NCBI GenBank assembly: GCA_021443885.1
Contig: JABUSW010000344.1
Span: forward strand, 1 to 33,630
Source: Blautia sp.
GTDB lineage: Bacteria; Bacillota; Clostridia; Lachnospirales; Lachnospiraceae
DNA: 33,630 bases
Direction: 5' to 3'
A program made the position numbers and the translations under genes. Positions 10,336-18,537 of this stretch are shown here, in pieces. Each line of letters starts with the position of its first letter. Within the stretch, counting starts at the first letter, position 1. The notes beneath the pieces were generated by a model, which saw nothing but the letters and a program-made list of their open reading frames with translations, ran no database searches and had not been told where the DNA came from.

Positions 10336-11703
10336 TTATAAAATTTTCTGTTTCTTCATCATCTCAATGAATTCTTTATTATCCTTTGTTTTCGAGAACA
10401 AATTCAGGATCTGCTCCACGGCATCTTCGGACTTCAGCCCGTTCAAGGCTTTCCGCATTGTAAAAGTCGCTTCCTGTTCTTCCAGAGTCAGCAGCAGATC
10501 CTCCCGTCTCGTTCCGGATTTCTGAATATCGATGGCCGGAAAAATCCGTTTCTCCTGTAGTTTCCGGTCCAGCACCAGTTCCATATTACCGGTTCCTTTG
10601 AATTCTTCATAGACAACATCGTCCATTTTGCTTCCGGTCTCCACCAGCGCAGTCGCAAGGATCGTAAGACTTCCGCCTTCCCGCATATTTCTGGCTGCAC
10701 CAAAAAACCGCTTTGGCATATGAAGAGCTGCCGGATCCAGTCCGCCGGAAAGAGTACGACCACTGGGCGGAACCGTAAGGTTGTACGCTCTGGCAAGCCG
10801 TGTAATGGAATCCAACAGAATCGTAACGTCTTTTTTATGCTCCACCAGGCGGCGGGCACGCTCGATCACCATTTCCGAAACCCGCTTATGATGTTCCGGA
10901 AGCTCATCAAAGGTGGAATAAATGACCTCCACATTATTACCGTGGATCGCCTCTTTGATGTCCGTAACTTCTTCCGGTCTTTCATCGATGAGAAGAATGA
11001 TCAGATGCATGCCGGGATTATTCCGAAGGATCGATTTTGCGACATCTTTGAGAAGCGTCGTTTTTCCTGCTTTCGGAGGAGATACGATCATTCCTCTCTG
11101 TCCTTTTCCAATGGGACTGAGAAGATCCAGAACCCGCATGGCTGTAGTTCCTCCCGGACGCTCCATAATCAGTCGTTCATTTGGAAAAATGGGGGTCATA
11201 TCCTCAAAATTTGCACGCTTTGGTCCTTCATTTGGATGAAATCCATTGATGGAGGTTACATATAATAATGCCCCAAATTTTTCCCCCTGATTTTTGATGC
11301 GGATATTTCCTTTTACAATGTCCCCCGTCTTCAGATTGAATCGACGAATCTGCGACGGAGACACATAGATATCGTTTTCACCGGGAAGAAAGTTTTCACA
11401 ACGAATAAAGCCGTATCCATCCGGCATAACCTCCAGGATTCCATCGGCCTTTTCTCCACTGTCTAATTGTGCCGTCTCCGCCGGAACACTGCAGGAATTC
11501 TCCGTTGCCGGCAGCCTTCTCTCCGCTCCTCTGCGTTCCTGCACCGGGGTTGCTTTTTCTTCCTGTTGTTTCACTCTTTCGTCTTCCTCTAACATGCGCT
11601 CCACCAGCTCCGGTTTGCGCAAAGTGGAAACACCTTTTAAGCCTCTGGCTTTTGCAAGTTCTTTTAACGTTGCCAGCGGTAAAGATTCATATTTCTCTCT
11701 CAT
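10336..11703 (-). CDS. rho: Transcription termination factor Rho
   Basis: [45 protein letters not shown]; Rho_N domain at the N-terminus. Confidence 0.97.
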   Translation of the reverse strand: MREKYESLPLATLKELAKARGLKGVSTLRKPELVERMLEEDERVKQQEEKATPVQERRGAERRLPATENSCSVPAETAQLDSGEKADGILEVMPDGYGFIRCENFLPGENDIYVSPSQIRRFNLKTGDIVKGNIRIKNQGEKFGALLYVTSINGFHPNEGPKRANFEDMTPIFPNERLIMERPGGTTAMRVLDLLSPIGKGQRGMIVSPPKAGKTTLLKDVAKSILRNNPGMHLIILLIDERPEEVTDIKEAIHGNNVEVIYSTFDELPEHHKRVSEMVIERARRLVEHKKDVTILLDSITRLARAYNLTVPPSGRTLSGGLDPAALHMPKRFFGAARNMREGGSLTILATALVETGSKMDDVVYEEFKGTGNMELVLDRKLQEKRIFPAIDIQKSGTRREDLLLTLEEQEATFTMRKALNGLKSEDAVEQILNLFSKTKDNKEFIEMMKKQKIL

Positions 11704-11872
11704 ATTATCTGCCTTACCTTTTCTATATGTTATTTCTATATATTATTTATTATGCAGCGATTGTTTTCCATGGGGATACTGTCTGAAACGACGAGATGAT
11801 TTCAAATATGATTAAGCTTATCACAGGAACGCATATTTGTCTACAAGCGATTTGGGGTTACAGCGTCAAAAA

Positions 11873-11902
11873 AAGGAGAGGCGGAAGACCGCCTCTCCTT
11901 TA
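11873..11902 (-). terminator. Rho-independent terminator downstream of the ATLF-like protease gene (stem is symmetric, T-runs both sides)
   Basis: AAAGGAGAGGCGG-aaga-CCGCCTCTCCTTT flanked by A/T runs. Confidence 0.85.
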
Positions 11903-11911
11903 TAAATTTCT

Positions 11912-13015
11912 TTAAAATTTGTATCCCACTGCCATATACATTGTTCTTAGTCTTGAAACACTCGTCGTTGTAACGGTATTGAGCGCATCTGCAATCGCAT
12001 TATATGTCTTTGGACGGCTGGCTTTCAATGCACTCCCACCGGTCGTATAATTCAACACCGATTCTGCAAAGTACTCCGCACTGCTCTGTGTTGCATAGGC
12101 CTTATTGATTGCAGTGTATTTGGATTTCTCCTGACTGTATATACTTTTAAACGAAGAAGTCTGATCCCAGTTGCCGGCAATAAATGCAAGGAAATGCCCA
12201 AGCTCATGGTATATTGTCTGACCCTCTTCCTTCAACGTAATGGAACGGGTTCTTGCGTCAAAATATCCTGCATAACCTACATTCGGATCAATGATCAAGG
12301 TATATCCAAGATCCCGGAATGCGTTTAACACCCGGATATCCATCTTCGCTGCAACCGTATACACGTCTGCCGTATGTCTTACCTTGTTCGCAGAAGATGA
12401 TGTCGATGATGTCGATGATGTCGAACCCGATGTTGTAGAACCTGATGTGGAAGAACTCGATGCTGTTGTTCTCGTTGCTGCTGAATTCGTATTTGCTGCA
12501 CTCGATGTGGAAGACCCTGATGAAGATGACGCAGAAGTTGTTGTTTTATTGCTTGCGGACGATGTAGCTGCGGCCTGTACCACCATCGTAGTGGTCTTTA
12601 CGGTGGTCTGAACCTTCGTCGTCACAACTACCTTTTTTGATTTCTTTGTATATTTTTCCGTCTTCGCTGTCTTTACGACTGTATCGGTCTTTACAGTGGT
12701 CGTACTGTTCTTTTTCACCGTTTTGGAAGCTTTTTGGGTCTGAACCGGATAATTCTTCGTGTAGGTTTTCGTAGCCGCTTTCTTCACTTTAACGGTCTTT
12801 TTCGACGTTTTTGTGGAGGTCTTGGAAGATGTTGTAATCTTTGGCGCTGCCAGCGGTGTTTCCTCCTGCACCAGTTCAATGGTACCTTCTGCATCCACAT
12901 AAGCAGGCATTTCGAGATCTAATACATTTGCTGCGTCATAGTACATTGCACTGCCGCCGATGATTGCCGCACATACAATTGCAACGCATCCGGATAATAG
13001 TTTTTTATTCTTCAT
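11912..13015 (-). CDS. Secreted or anchored metalloprotease with Thr/Lys- and Ser/Thr-rich stalk and C-terminal HExxH domain (anthrax lethal factor-like/PPEP-like)
   Basis: N-terminal hydrophobic signal/anchor; low-complexity linker; EGQTIYHELGHFLAFIAG ... QSSAEYFAESVLNYTTG. The ORF track extends to a GTG at 13051; ATG at 13015 (MKNKKLLSG) looks like a natural signal-peptide start. Confidence 0.82.
   Translation of the reverse strand: MKNKKLLSGCVAIVCAAIIGGSAMYYDAANVLDLEMPAYVDAEGTIELVQEETPLAAPKITTSSKTSTKTSKKTVKVKKAATKTYTKNYPVQTQKASKTVKKNSTTTVKTDTVVKTAKTEKYTKKSKKVVVTTKVQTTVKTTTMVVQAAATSSASNKTTTSASSSSGSSTSSAANTNSAATRTTASSSSTSGSTTSGSTSSTSSTSSSANKVRHTADVYTVAAKMDIRVLNAFRDLGYTLIIDPNVGYAGYFDARTRSITLKEEGQTIYHELGHFLAFIAGNWDQTSSFKSIYSQEKSKYTAINKAYATQSSAEYFAESVLNYTTGGSALKASRPKTYNAIADALNTVTTTSVSRLRTMYMAVGYKF
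12391..12424. repeat. Short tandem repeat (GATGTCGAT-type) in the Ser/Thr-linker coding region
   Basis: gatgatgtcgatgatgtcgatgatgtcga. Confidence 0.6.
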
Positions 13016-13107
13016 CCAGCCTTTTAACTTAATGTCAATCAAAACATACACATCCTTTCCATTGAAAAGTAATTCAAGTGTATGTTCTCAGATAAGGCCT
13101 GTATAAC

Positions 13108-13143
13108 AACAAAAAACCGTTTATTAAAAAATAAACGGTTACC
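13108..13143 (-). terminator. Expression-platform terminator of the c-di-GMP riboswitch
   Basis: Minus strand GGTAACCGTTTATT-tttt-AATAAACGGTTTTTTGTTGTT. Confidence 0.85.
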
Positions 13144-13189
13144 ACACAATCCTTATTATAAGAACTACACCATTAAATCAATATTTAAT

Positions 13190-13266
13190 GTGGCAACCGG
13201 CTGTCATAATCTTTCGACCTTAGACCCTTGGCTTTGCGTCCTTGTCTTTCGGCAAGTTTGCCTTTT
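13190..13266 (-). ncRNA. Cyclic di-GMP-I (GEMM-I) riboswitch aptamer
   Basis: Minus strand AAAGGCAAACTTGCCGAAAGACAAGGACGCAAAGCCAAGGGTCTAAGGTCGAAAGATTATGACAGCCGGTTGCC; GGACGCAAAGCC core and GGCAA/TTGCC P1 closing pair. Confidence 0.97.
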
Positions 13267-13278
13267 TAAGTTACATAA

Positions 13279-13307
13279 AGTTTAGCACACACCTGAATTG
13301 AAGTCAA
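13279..13307 (-). promoter_or_regulatory. sigmaA-type promoter for riboswitch-protease transcript
   Basis: Minus strand TTGACT (13302-13307) - 17 bp - TAAACT (13279-13284), just upstream of the aptamer. Confidence 0.75.
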
Positions 13308-13328
13308 TACTTTTATATTATTTATTAT

Positions 13329-13357
13329 TTATTTTTTTGTCCGAAATCTGTTATAAT
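13329..13357 (+). promoter_or_regulatory. Putative promoter for the pilus-like operon
   Basis: TATAAT at 13352-13357 in an AT-rich divergent intergenic region; -35 weak (TTATTT). Confidence 0.5.
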
Positions 13358-13455
13358 GATGTAGGAACAGGAAATGCAGCAACGATGCTGCGATACTCAC
13401 ACGCAAATCCTTTTCCAGATTCACAATTTAAACAAAAGGAACCATCACCGTTATT

Positions 13456-14391
13456 ATGAATACTTATTTCATTCCAAATATTAAGTTACGGAGCATTGTT
13501 TTCCTCCTTTTGCTTTTCTGTACAGCACTGTCCGGATGCGATTCCAAACCGGTATCGGATGACCGCATTTCATTCGATATGACGTCTTCCCTGCCATTCA
13601 TTCCGGAAGCTTCCGGTGAGACCGTCCTGGGCCAGGACCCGCTGCTTTTAGACACTTCCAACATGAATAAAGGATATATGGCGGCAATCTCCACTTCCCC
13701 GGATCATCAGACCAGTGTCCAGATGACAAACCCCGATGGCACGACCTACAGCTATTATATCGCTCCATTGGAAACCGCTTTCATCCCCTTTACCGGTGGC
13801 AACGGAAGTTATCTGATCGTCTGCTATGAGCAGATTTCCGGAACCATGTATTCCGCATTGAGCAGTGAAGTTTTGGACATTTCTCTGGAAAATGAATACT
13901 ATCCCTTCCTGTATCCGAACCAATATGTGAATTTCACCCCGGACGCAAAGGCCTGTGTATTTGCCTCGGGTCTTCTTACAGAGGATGCCTCGGACATCGA
14001 TCTTCTGGATGCGATCTATACATATGTAACGGAAAACATCGAATACGATTACGAGAAAGCCCAAAGCGTTGAGGCTGGATATCTCCCGGACATTGATGAG
14101 ACATTTGACAGCGGAAAAGGCATATGCTTTGACTATGCAGCGCTCATCGCCAGTATGCTCCGCTATCGCGGGATTCCTTGCAAGCTGAATATCGGATATG
14201 CTGCCGATATCAAGCATGCATGGATCGATGTATTCATCAAATCAAAAGGGTGGGTGCAAAATGCCATCTCCTTTGAAGGTGATGAGTGGTCACGAATGGA
14301 TCCCACCTTCGATTCTGCCAATGCCGGCGAGGAATCCATCTATGAATATATAGGAGACGGCAGCAATTATACCGTTTTGTTTACCCGATAA
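13456..14391 (+). CDS. Transglutaminase-like lipoprotein
   Basis: Lipobox ALSGC; catalytic-triad-like GKGICFDYAAL / DIKHAWIDVF / RMDPTFD of the transglutaminase core. Confidence 0.88.
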   Translation: MNTYFIPNIKLRSIVFLLLLFCTALSGCDSKPVSDDRISFDMTSSLPFIPEASGETVLGQDPLLLDTSNMNKGYMAAISTSPDHQTSVQMTNPDGTTYSYYIAPLETAFIPFTGGNGSYLIVCYEQISGTMYSALSSEVLDISLENEYYPFLYPNQYVNFTPDAKACVFASGLLTEDASDIDLLDAIYTYVTENIEYDYEKAQSVEAGYLPDIDETFDSGKGICFDYAALIASMLRYRGIPCKLNIGYAADIKHAWIDVFIKSKGWVQNAISFEGDEWSRMDPTFDSANAGEESIYEYIGDGSNYTVLFTR

Positions 14392-14450
14392 CCCGGATCA
14401 GGAGAAAACCGATCCGATAAAAAGCAATTGGCTTTGGAACGGAGAGCATA

Positions 14451-15488
14451 ATGAAAAAACTTAAAAACCAGGAATTGTTCAGTTTTTGCGAACACCTTTC
14501 CATAATTGTAAAATCCGGAATACCTATGATCGAAGGTCTTCAGGCAATCATGGAGGAACAACCGGAAGGAAACCGGGAATTATTGTCTTTTTTGATTCAG
14601 GATATGGCAGAATACGGAACCCTCTCCCATGCCATGACTGCATCCAAAGTTTTCCCGCATACCACGATCTCTTATGTGCAGCTGGGAGAAGAAACCGGTA
14701 CCCTTGATGAAGTTATGGCCAGTCTGGCCTCTCATTACGAAACAGAACTGGATATTTCCGCCCAGATCCGAAGTGCCGTTGCATATCCTTTGATCATGCT
14801 TGGCATGATGACTGCCGTTATCATCATACTGTTGGTGAAAGTGCTTCCAGTGTTTCAGCAGGTCTTCCGCCAGATTGGCATGGAAATGTCCGGGCTCTCT
14901 TCCGGTCTGATGAAGATTGGCTCCTCCATCAGCCGTGTTTCTGTTTTCCTTCTTATTGTAGTAGCGATTCTGATCAGCGTCATTTTATATGTAAGTCTTA
15001 CAAACCGGGGACGCCGTAAACTGCAGCAAATCGTTCGCAATACCCCGGTAATTAAGCAGATTCCGGAAACCATGGATTATGCCCGTCTTACACAAGGTAT
15101 CTCCATGGGACTTCACAGCGGAATCAGCCCTGCCCGCTGCCTGGAGCTGGCCTGTGAACTGATCTATCACCCTGACATCAAAGAAAAAGTCGGGAAGGCA
15201 GGCATCCTTCTGGAAAACGGAGAGCTTTTCTCAGAAGCACTTATCCAGTCCGGATTATTTCAAGGAATGGATGCACGGCTGATTTCCGTTGCATCACAGG
15301 CGGGTGCCATGGACGAGATTATGGAAAAGCTTTCTATCCGCTATAACGAACGTACTTCTGCCACGATTTCCCACATCGTCTCTGTTGTGGAACCGACGCT
15401 GGTAATCATTCTCTCCTTGTTGGTCGGATTGGTGCTGCTGTCCGTAATGATGCCGCTTTTAGGTATTCTTTCCGAAATTATGTCATGA
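14451..15488 (+). CDS. Type II secretion/type IV pilus inner-membrane platform protein (GspF/PilC family)
   Basis: FCEHLSIIVKSGIPMIEGLQAI, two T2SSF-like repeats with TM helices, GAMDEIMEKLSIRYNE. Confidence 0.9.
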   Translation: MKKLKNQELFSFCEHLSIIVKSGIPMIEGLQAIMEEQPEGNRELLSFLIQDMAEYGTLSHAMTASKVFPHTTISYVQLGEETGTLDEVMASLASHYETELDISAQIRSAVAYPLIMLGMMTAVIIILLVKVLPVFQQVFRQIGMEMSGLSSGLMKIGSSISRVSVFLLIVVAILISVILYVSLTNRGRRKLQQIVRNTPVIKQIPETMDYARLTQGISMGLHSGISPARCLELACELIYHPDIKEKVGKAGILLENGELFSEALIQSGLFQGMDARLISVASQAGAMDEIMEKLSIRYNERTSATISHIVSVVEPTLVIILSLLVGLVLLSVMMPLLGILSEIMS

Positions 15489-15501
15489 GGTATCCCAGAT
15501 C

Positions 15502-15858
15502 ATGAGGCAAAAACTGACATTGAAGAAAACTGCAAATCCAATTCCGGGAATCCTGTTTCTGGTCATTCTTTCCTTTTCACTCTGCTTTCTGTTATGGAAG
15601 GGAATCTCCTATACCTCTCAGGATACCCTGACCCGGGAAAAACAGACGCTGGAACAGGCGGTCTTAAACGGGGCTGTACATTCCTATGCCATAAACGGAC
15701 GTTACCCCGAAAGTCTGGAAGCTCTCCTGGAAGAGTATCATATCACTTATGACAAAAGCAGATTTGCAATAGAATACATTCCAAATGGCTCCAACCTGAT
15801 TCCTTCGATCTTTATCATTTCGTTTGATGAGAAAAAGGAGGCTTCCTACAATGAATAG
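15502..15858 (+). CDS. Small membrane protein, degenerate pseudopilin-like
   Basis: N-terminal TM helix then AVHSYAINGRYPESLEALLEEY, reminiscent of GspG/ComGC-type pilins; no prepilin cleavage motif. Confidence 0.6.
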   Translation: MRQKLTLKKTANPIPGILFLVILSFSLCFLLWKGISYTSQDTLTREKQTLEQAVLNGAVHSYAINGRYPESLEALLEEYHITYDKSRFAIEYIPNGSNLIPSIFIISFDEKKEASYNE

Positions 15859-16345
15859 TCCTTCCAACCCGTCGAATAACAAAGGCAGTATTGCAGCCTT
15901 CGGCACTTTTATTCTTTTCAGTGTATTTATCCTGATCCTCCTGGTGCTGATTCTGTTTTCTGCCGGTGCATATCGTTCCGCCGTTCGCGGAGAGCAGGAG
16001 AATTTCAACCTTCGGACCGCAGGCGCTTATCTCACGACAAAATTCCATCAATACGATACGAAGAACGATATTACACTGGAAACCTTTCATGGTCTGGATG
16101 CCCTGTGTTTCCATGAAACCATAGACGGGCAGAGCTTCCGCACCTACATCTATCATCATGACCACAGTCTCAAAGAATTGTTCACCACTGAAAATTCCAA
16201 TATCATGCCGGAAGCGGGTACGTCCATCGCAGATCTGGAAGCTTTCCAGATCGAAGGTTCCGGCTCCGGATTTTTCCGGATAACCATGCGTGATGAAAAT
16301 GGTGTCTGCTCAAGGCTTGTATTGCACAATGGAATTTCGGAATAA
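15851..16345 (+). CDS. DUF4860-like membrane protein of the pilus-like cluster
   Basis: NNKGSIAAFGTFILFSVFILILLVLILFSAGAYRSAV N-terminal helix, position in operon, 8-bp overlap with previous CDS. Confidence 0.6.
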   Translation: MNSPSNPSNNKGSIAAFGTFILFSVFILILLVLILFSAGAYRSAVRGEQENFNLRTAGAYLTTKFHQYDTKNDITLETFHGLDALCFHETIDGQSFRTYIYHHDHSLKELFTTENSNIMPEAGTSIADLEAFQIEGSGSGFFRITMRDENGVCSRLVLHNGISE

Positions 16346-16356
16346 CAGGAGATTAT

Positions 16357-16815
16357 ATGAAATCAACCCGAAAGCATTCTTCCAACAATTTATTCTTGAT
16401 CGAACTGATCATCTCCATCTTGTTCCTGTCCATCGTAAGCTCCATTTGCGTTCAGTTGTTTTATGGCGGATTCCGGAATCGCATTGATGCACGCCAGAAG
16501 AACCACGCGCAGGAGCTCCTGATCAATACAGGAGAAACTCTGGAGGGTACCGATGGCAAAGCAGAATCCTTTGCCGCAGAATTCCCTGACCGGCCTGCTG
16601 AAACAGACTCCCTTGACACAGAACATCTGGAATACTATTATGATAACAAATGGAATCCTTCCGGCAAAGAACATGCTGCTTACATACTGGAACTGAATTT
16701 TGGCACCACCACCTGGAAAAAAGTCTGTCACTTTAAGCTTTACAGAGTTGACGGTCAGCTGATCCATCAGCAGATTCTGACCTTTCCTGTGCCCTATAAG
16801 GAGGTGGTATCATGA
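16357..16815 (+). CDS. Prepilin-like protein with altered cleavage motif
   Basis: SNNLFLIELIISILFLSIVSSICVQLFYGGF resembles G/FTLIELLI... with Asn in place of Gly(-1), Glu+5 retained. Confidence 0.65.
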   Translation: MKSTRKHSSNNLFLIELIISILFLSIVSSICVQLFYGGFRNRIDARQKNHAQELLINTGETLEGTDGKAESFAAEFPDRPAETDSLDTEHLEYYYDNKWNPSGKEHAAYILELNFGTTTWKKVCHFKLYRVDGQLIHQQILTFPVPYKEVVS

Positions 16816-17288
16816 AGCGAAATAACATCGGTTTTACCACTATCGGCATTCCGTCCCTGTTTCTGATTTTCACCGTACTGTGTCTGATCATTCTTTCATT
16901 GCTGACTCTTGGTACATCACGTTCGGATCTGGACACCGCAGATTTGTCCCTTGCGCGCACTTCTTCTTATTATAAGGCCTGTTATCGTGCAACCAGCATG
17001 TATGAAGACCTCCAACTGCTGCTCTCTGAACATGGGCAGCATAATACCGAGATGTTTCTTGCGAACTTCGCAGCAAAATTTGATGAGGATGCCAGTGCCG
17101 TTTATGATCCGGAATCTCAGATACTGGAATACCAATGCCGGATATCAGACACCCTTTCCCTTCAGGTAAGAATTCAGATTCTTTTCCCTGAGGGCGGTAT
17201 CCCATATACGCAGATACAAAACTGGAACACGCTCTCAACCGGTATCTGGATCCCTGACACGCATCAAAATGTATACAAAGGAGAATGA
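16812..17288 (+). CDS. Prepilin-like small membrane protein (Gly-Phe retained, Glu+5 absent)
   Basis: MKRNNIGFTTIGIPSLFLIFTVLCLIILSLLTL; ATGA overlaps with both neighbours. Confidence 0.6.
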   Translation: MKRNNIGFTTIGIPSLFLIFTVLCLIILSLLTLGTSRSDLDTADLSLARTSSYYKACYRATSMYEDLQLLLSEHGQHNTEMFLANFAAKFDEDASAVYDPESQILEYQCRISDTLSLQVRIQILFPEGGIPYTQIQNWNTLSTGIWIPDTHQNVYKGE

Positions 17289-18355
17289 AAATGACTTCCT
17301 TAGCATTACCGGATTTTCTTCAGACCGGCGTCGACCACCAGGCCTCTGATATCTTCATTATTTCAGGAAAGGCTCTTACAACAAAGGAGCAGGGTAAGAT
17401 GCATTCTTACGGAGAAAAACTGATGCCCGAGGAAACGCATCAGTATGTGCAGATGATCTATCGCCTTGCCGGCAACCGAAGCATGGATAACCTCCTGGCA
17501 AAAGGTGACGATGACTTTTCCTTTTCCGTATCCGGAATTGCACGTTTTCGCGTGAATGCCTACCTGCAGAGAAACTCCCTGGCAGCTGTCATACGTTTGA
17601 TTTCCAATACACTTCCAAATCCGGATACCTTGTCCATCCCGGAAGAAGTCATGTCTTTGGCAGATCTTACCCGGGGAATGGTGCTGGTAACCGGTCCTGC
17701 CGGAAGCGGTAAGACGACGACCCTTGCCTGTCTGATCGACCGTATCAACAAGACAAGAGAAGGGCATATCATCACATTGGAAGATCCCCTGGAATATATG
17801 CATCGTCACAATAAATGCATTATCAGCCAAAGAGAGATTCTCTCTGACACTGCCAGTTATCTGGTGTCGCTGCGTGCAGCCCTTCGCCAGAGTCCGGACG
17901 TTATCCTTTTAGGCGAAATGCGTGACCACGAAACGATCCAGACTGCGATGACAGCGGCTGAAACAGGACACCTTCTGTTTTCCACTCTCCATTCCGTGGG
18001 AGCCGCCAATACAATTGAGCGAATCATCGACGTTTTCGAGCCCAGTCACCAGCGACAGATCACGATCCAGCTTGCAGATATTCTCCAGGCCGTTGTCTCC
18101 CAGCAGCTTATTCCGGACGTAGACGGCAGGATCATTCCTGTCTTCGAGATCATGCGCCTGACACCTGCAATTCGAAATATGATCCGTGACAATAAAGTGC
18201 ATCAGATCGATGGCGTTATCTCCTCTTCCGGTCAATCCAATATGATCACCATGGATCAGAGTCTTGCAAACCTTTTCCGCCAGAAGCGGATTACCCGGGA
18301 AACCGCATTAAACTATGCTACCAACCCGGAGCTGATGAAACGCAAACTGATGTAA
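17285..18355 (+). CDS. pilT: Type IV pilus retraction ATPase PilT family
   Basis: GPAGSGKTTTLACLID, ALRQSPDVILLGEMRDHETIQTAMTAAETGHLLFSTLHS, AIRNMIRDNKVHQI ... MDQSLANL. Confidence 0.95.
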   Translation: MKMTSLALPDFLQTGVDHQASDIFIISGKALTTKEQGKMHSYGEKLMPEETHQYVQMIYRLAGNRSMDNLLAKGDDDFSFSVSGIARFRVNAYLQRNSLAAVIRLISNTLPNPDTLSIPEEVMSLADLTRGMVLVTGPAGSGKTTTLACLIDRINKTREGHIITLEDPLEYMHRHNKCIISQREILSDTASYLVSLRAALRQSPDVILLGEMRDHETIQTAMTAAETGHLLFSTLHSVGAANTIERIIDVFEPSHQRQITIQLADILQAVVSQQLIPDVDGRIIPVFEIMRLTPAIRNMIRDNKVHQIDGVISSSGQSNMITMDQSLANLFRQKRITRETALNYATNPELMKRKLM

Positions 18356-18414
18356 CACTTTGCATCCAAAGCAAATGTCCTGTTTTTTTAACAAACCGCA
18401 TTTCCTGTAAACCG

Positions 18415-18466
18415 AAAAATCCTGAGCAGTTCTGTTTTTCCTGTAACAGAACCACTCAGGATTTTG
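18415..18466 (+). terminator. Terminator downstream of pilT (symmetric, may serve both strands)
   Basis: AAAATCCTGAGcaGTTCTGT...ACAGAACcaCTCAGGATTTTGTTG long inverted repeat. Confidence 0.8.
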
Positions 18467-18537
18467 TTGATTACTTTGTCATAACATCTCTTCTTCCATA
18501 TGTTCTCCCACAAACGCAGGACGAAGTTACTGACACT

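Noticed and set aside
11704-11870. Possible riboswitch in the long rho leader
   Set aside because: No recognizable aptamer consensus or strong terminator/antiterminator pair; rho leaders can be long for autoregulation.
12391-12424. Possible CRISPR-like or regulatory tandem repeat
   Set aside because: Short in-frame codon repeat within the Ser/Thr stalk; no spacers and no array structure. No CRISPR array was seen in the window.
12291-12611. 106-aa acidic plus-strand ORF (DDVDDVDDVEPDVVEPDVEELD)
   Set aside because: Antisense translation of the Ser/Thr repeat linker of the protease; low-complexity by-product.
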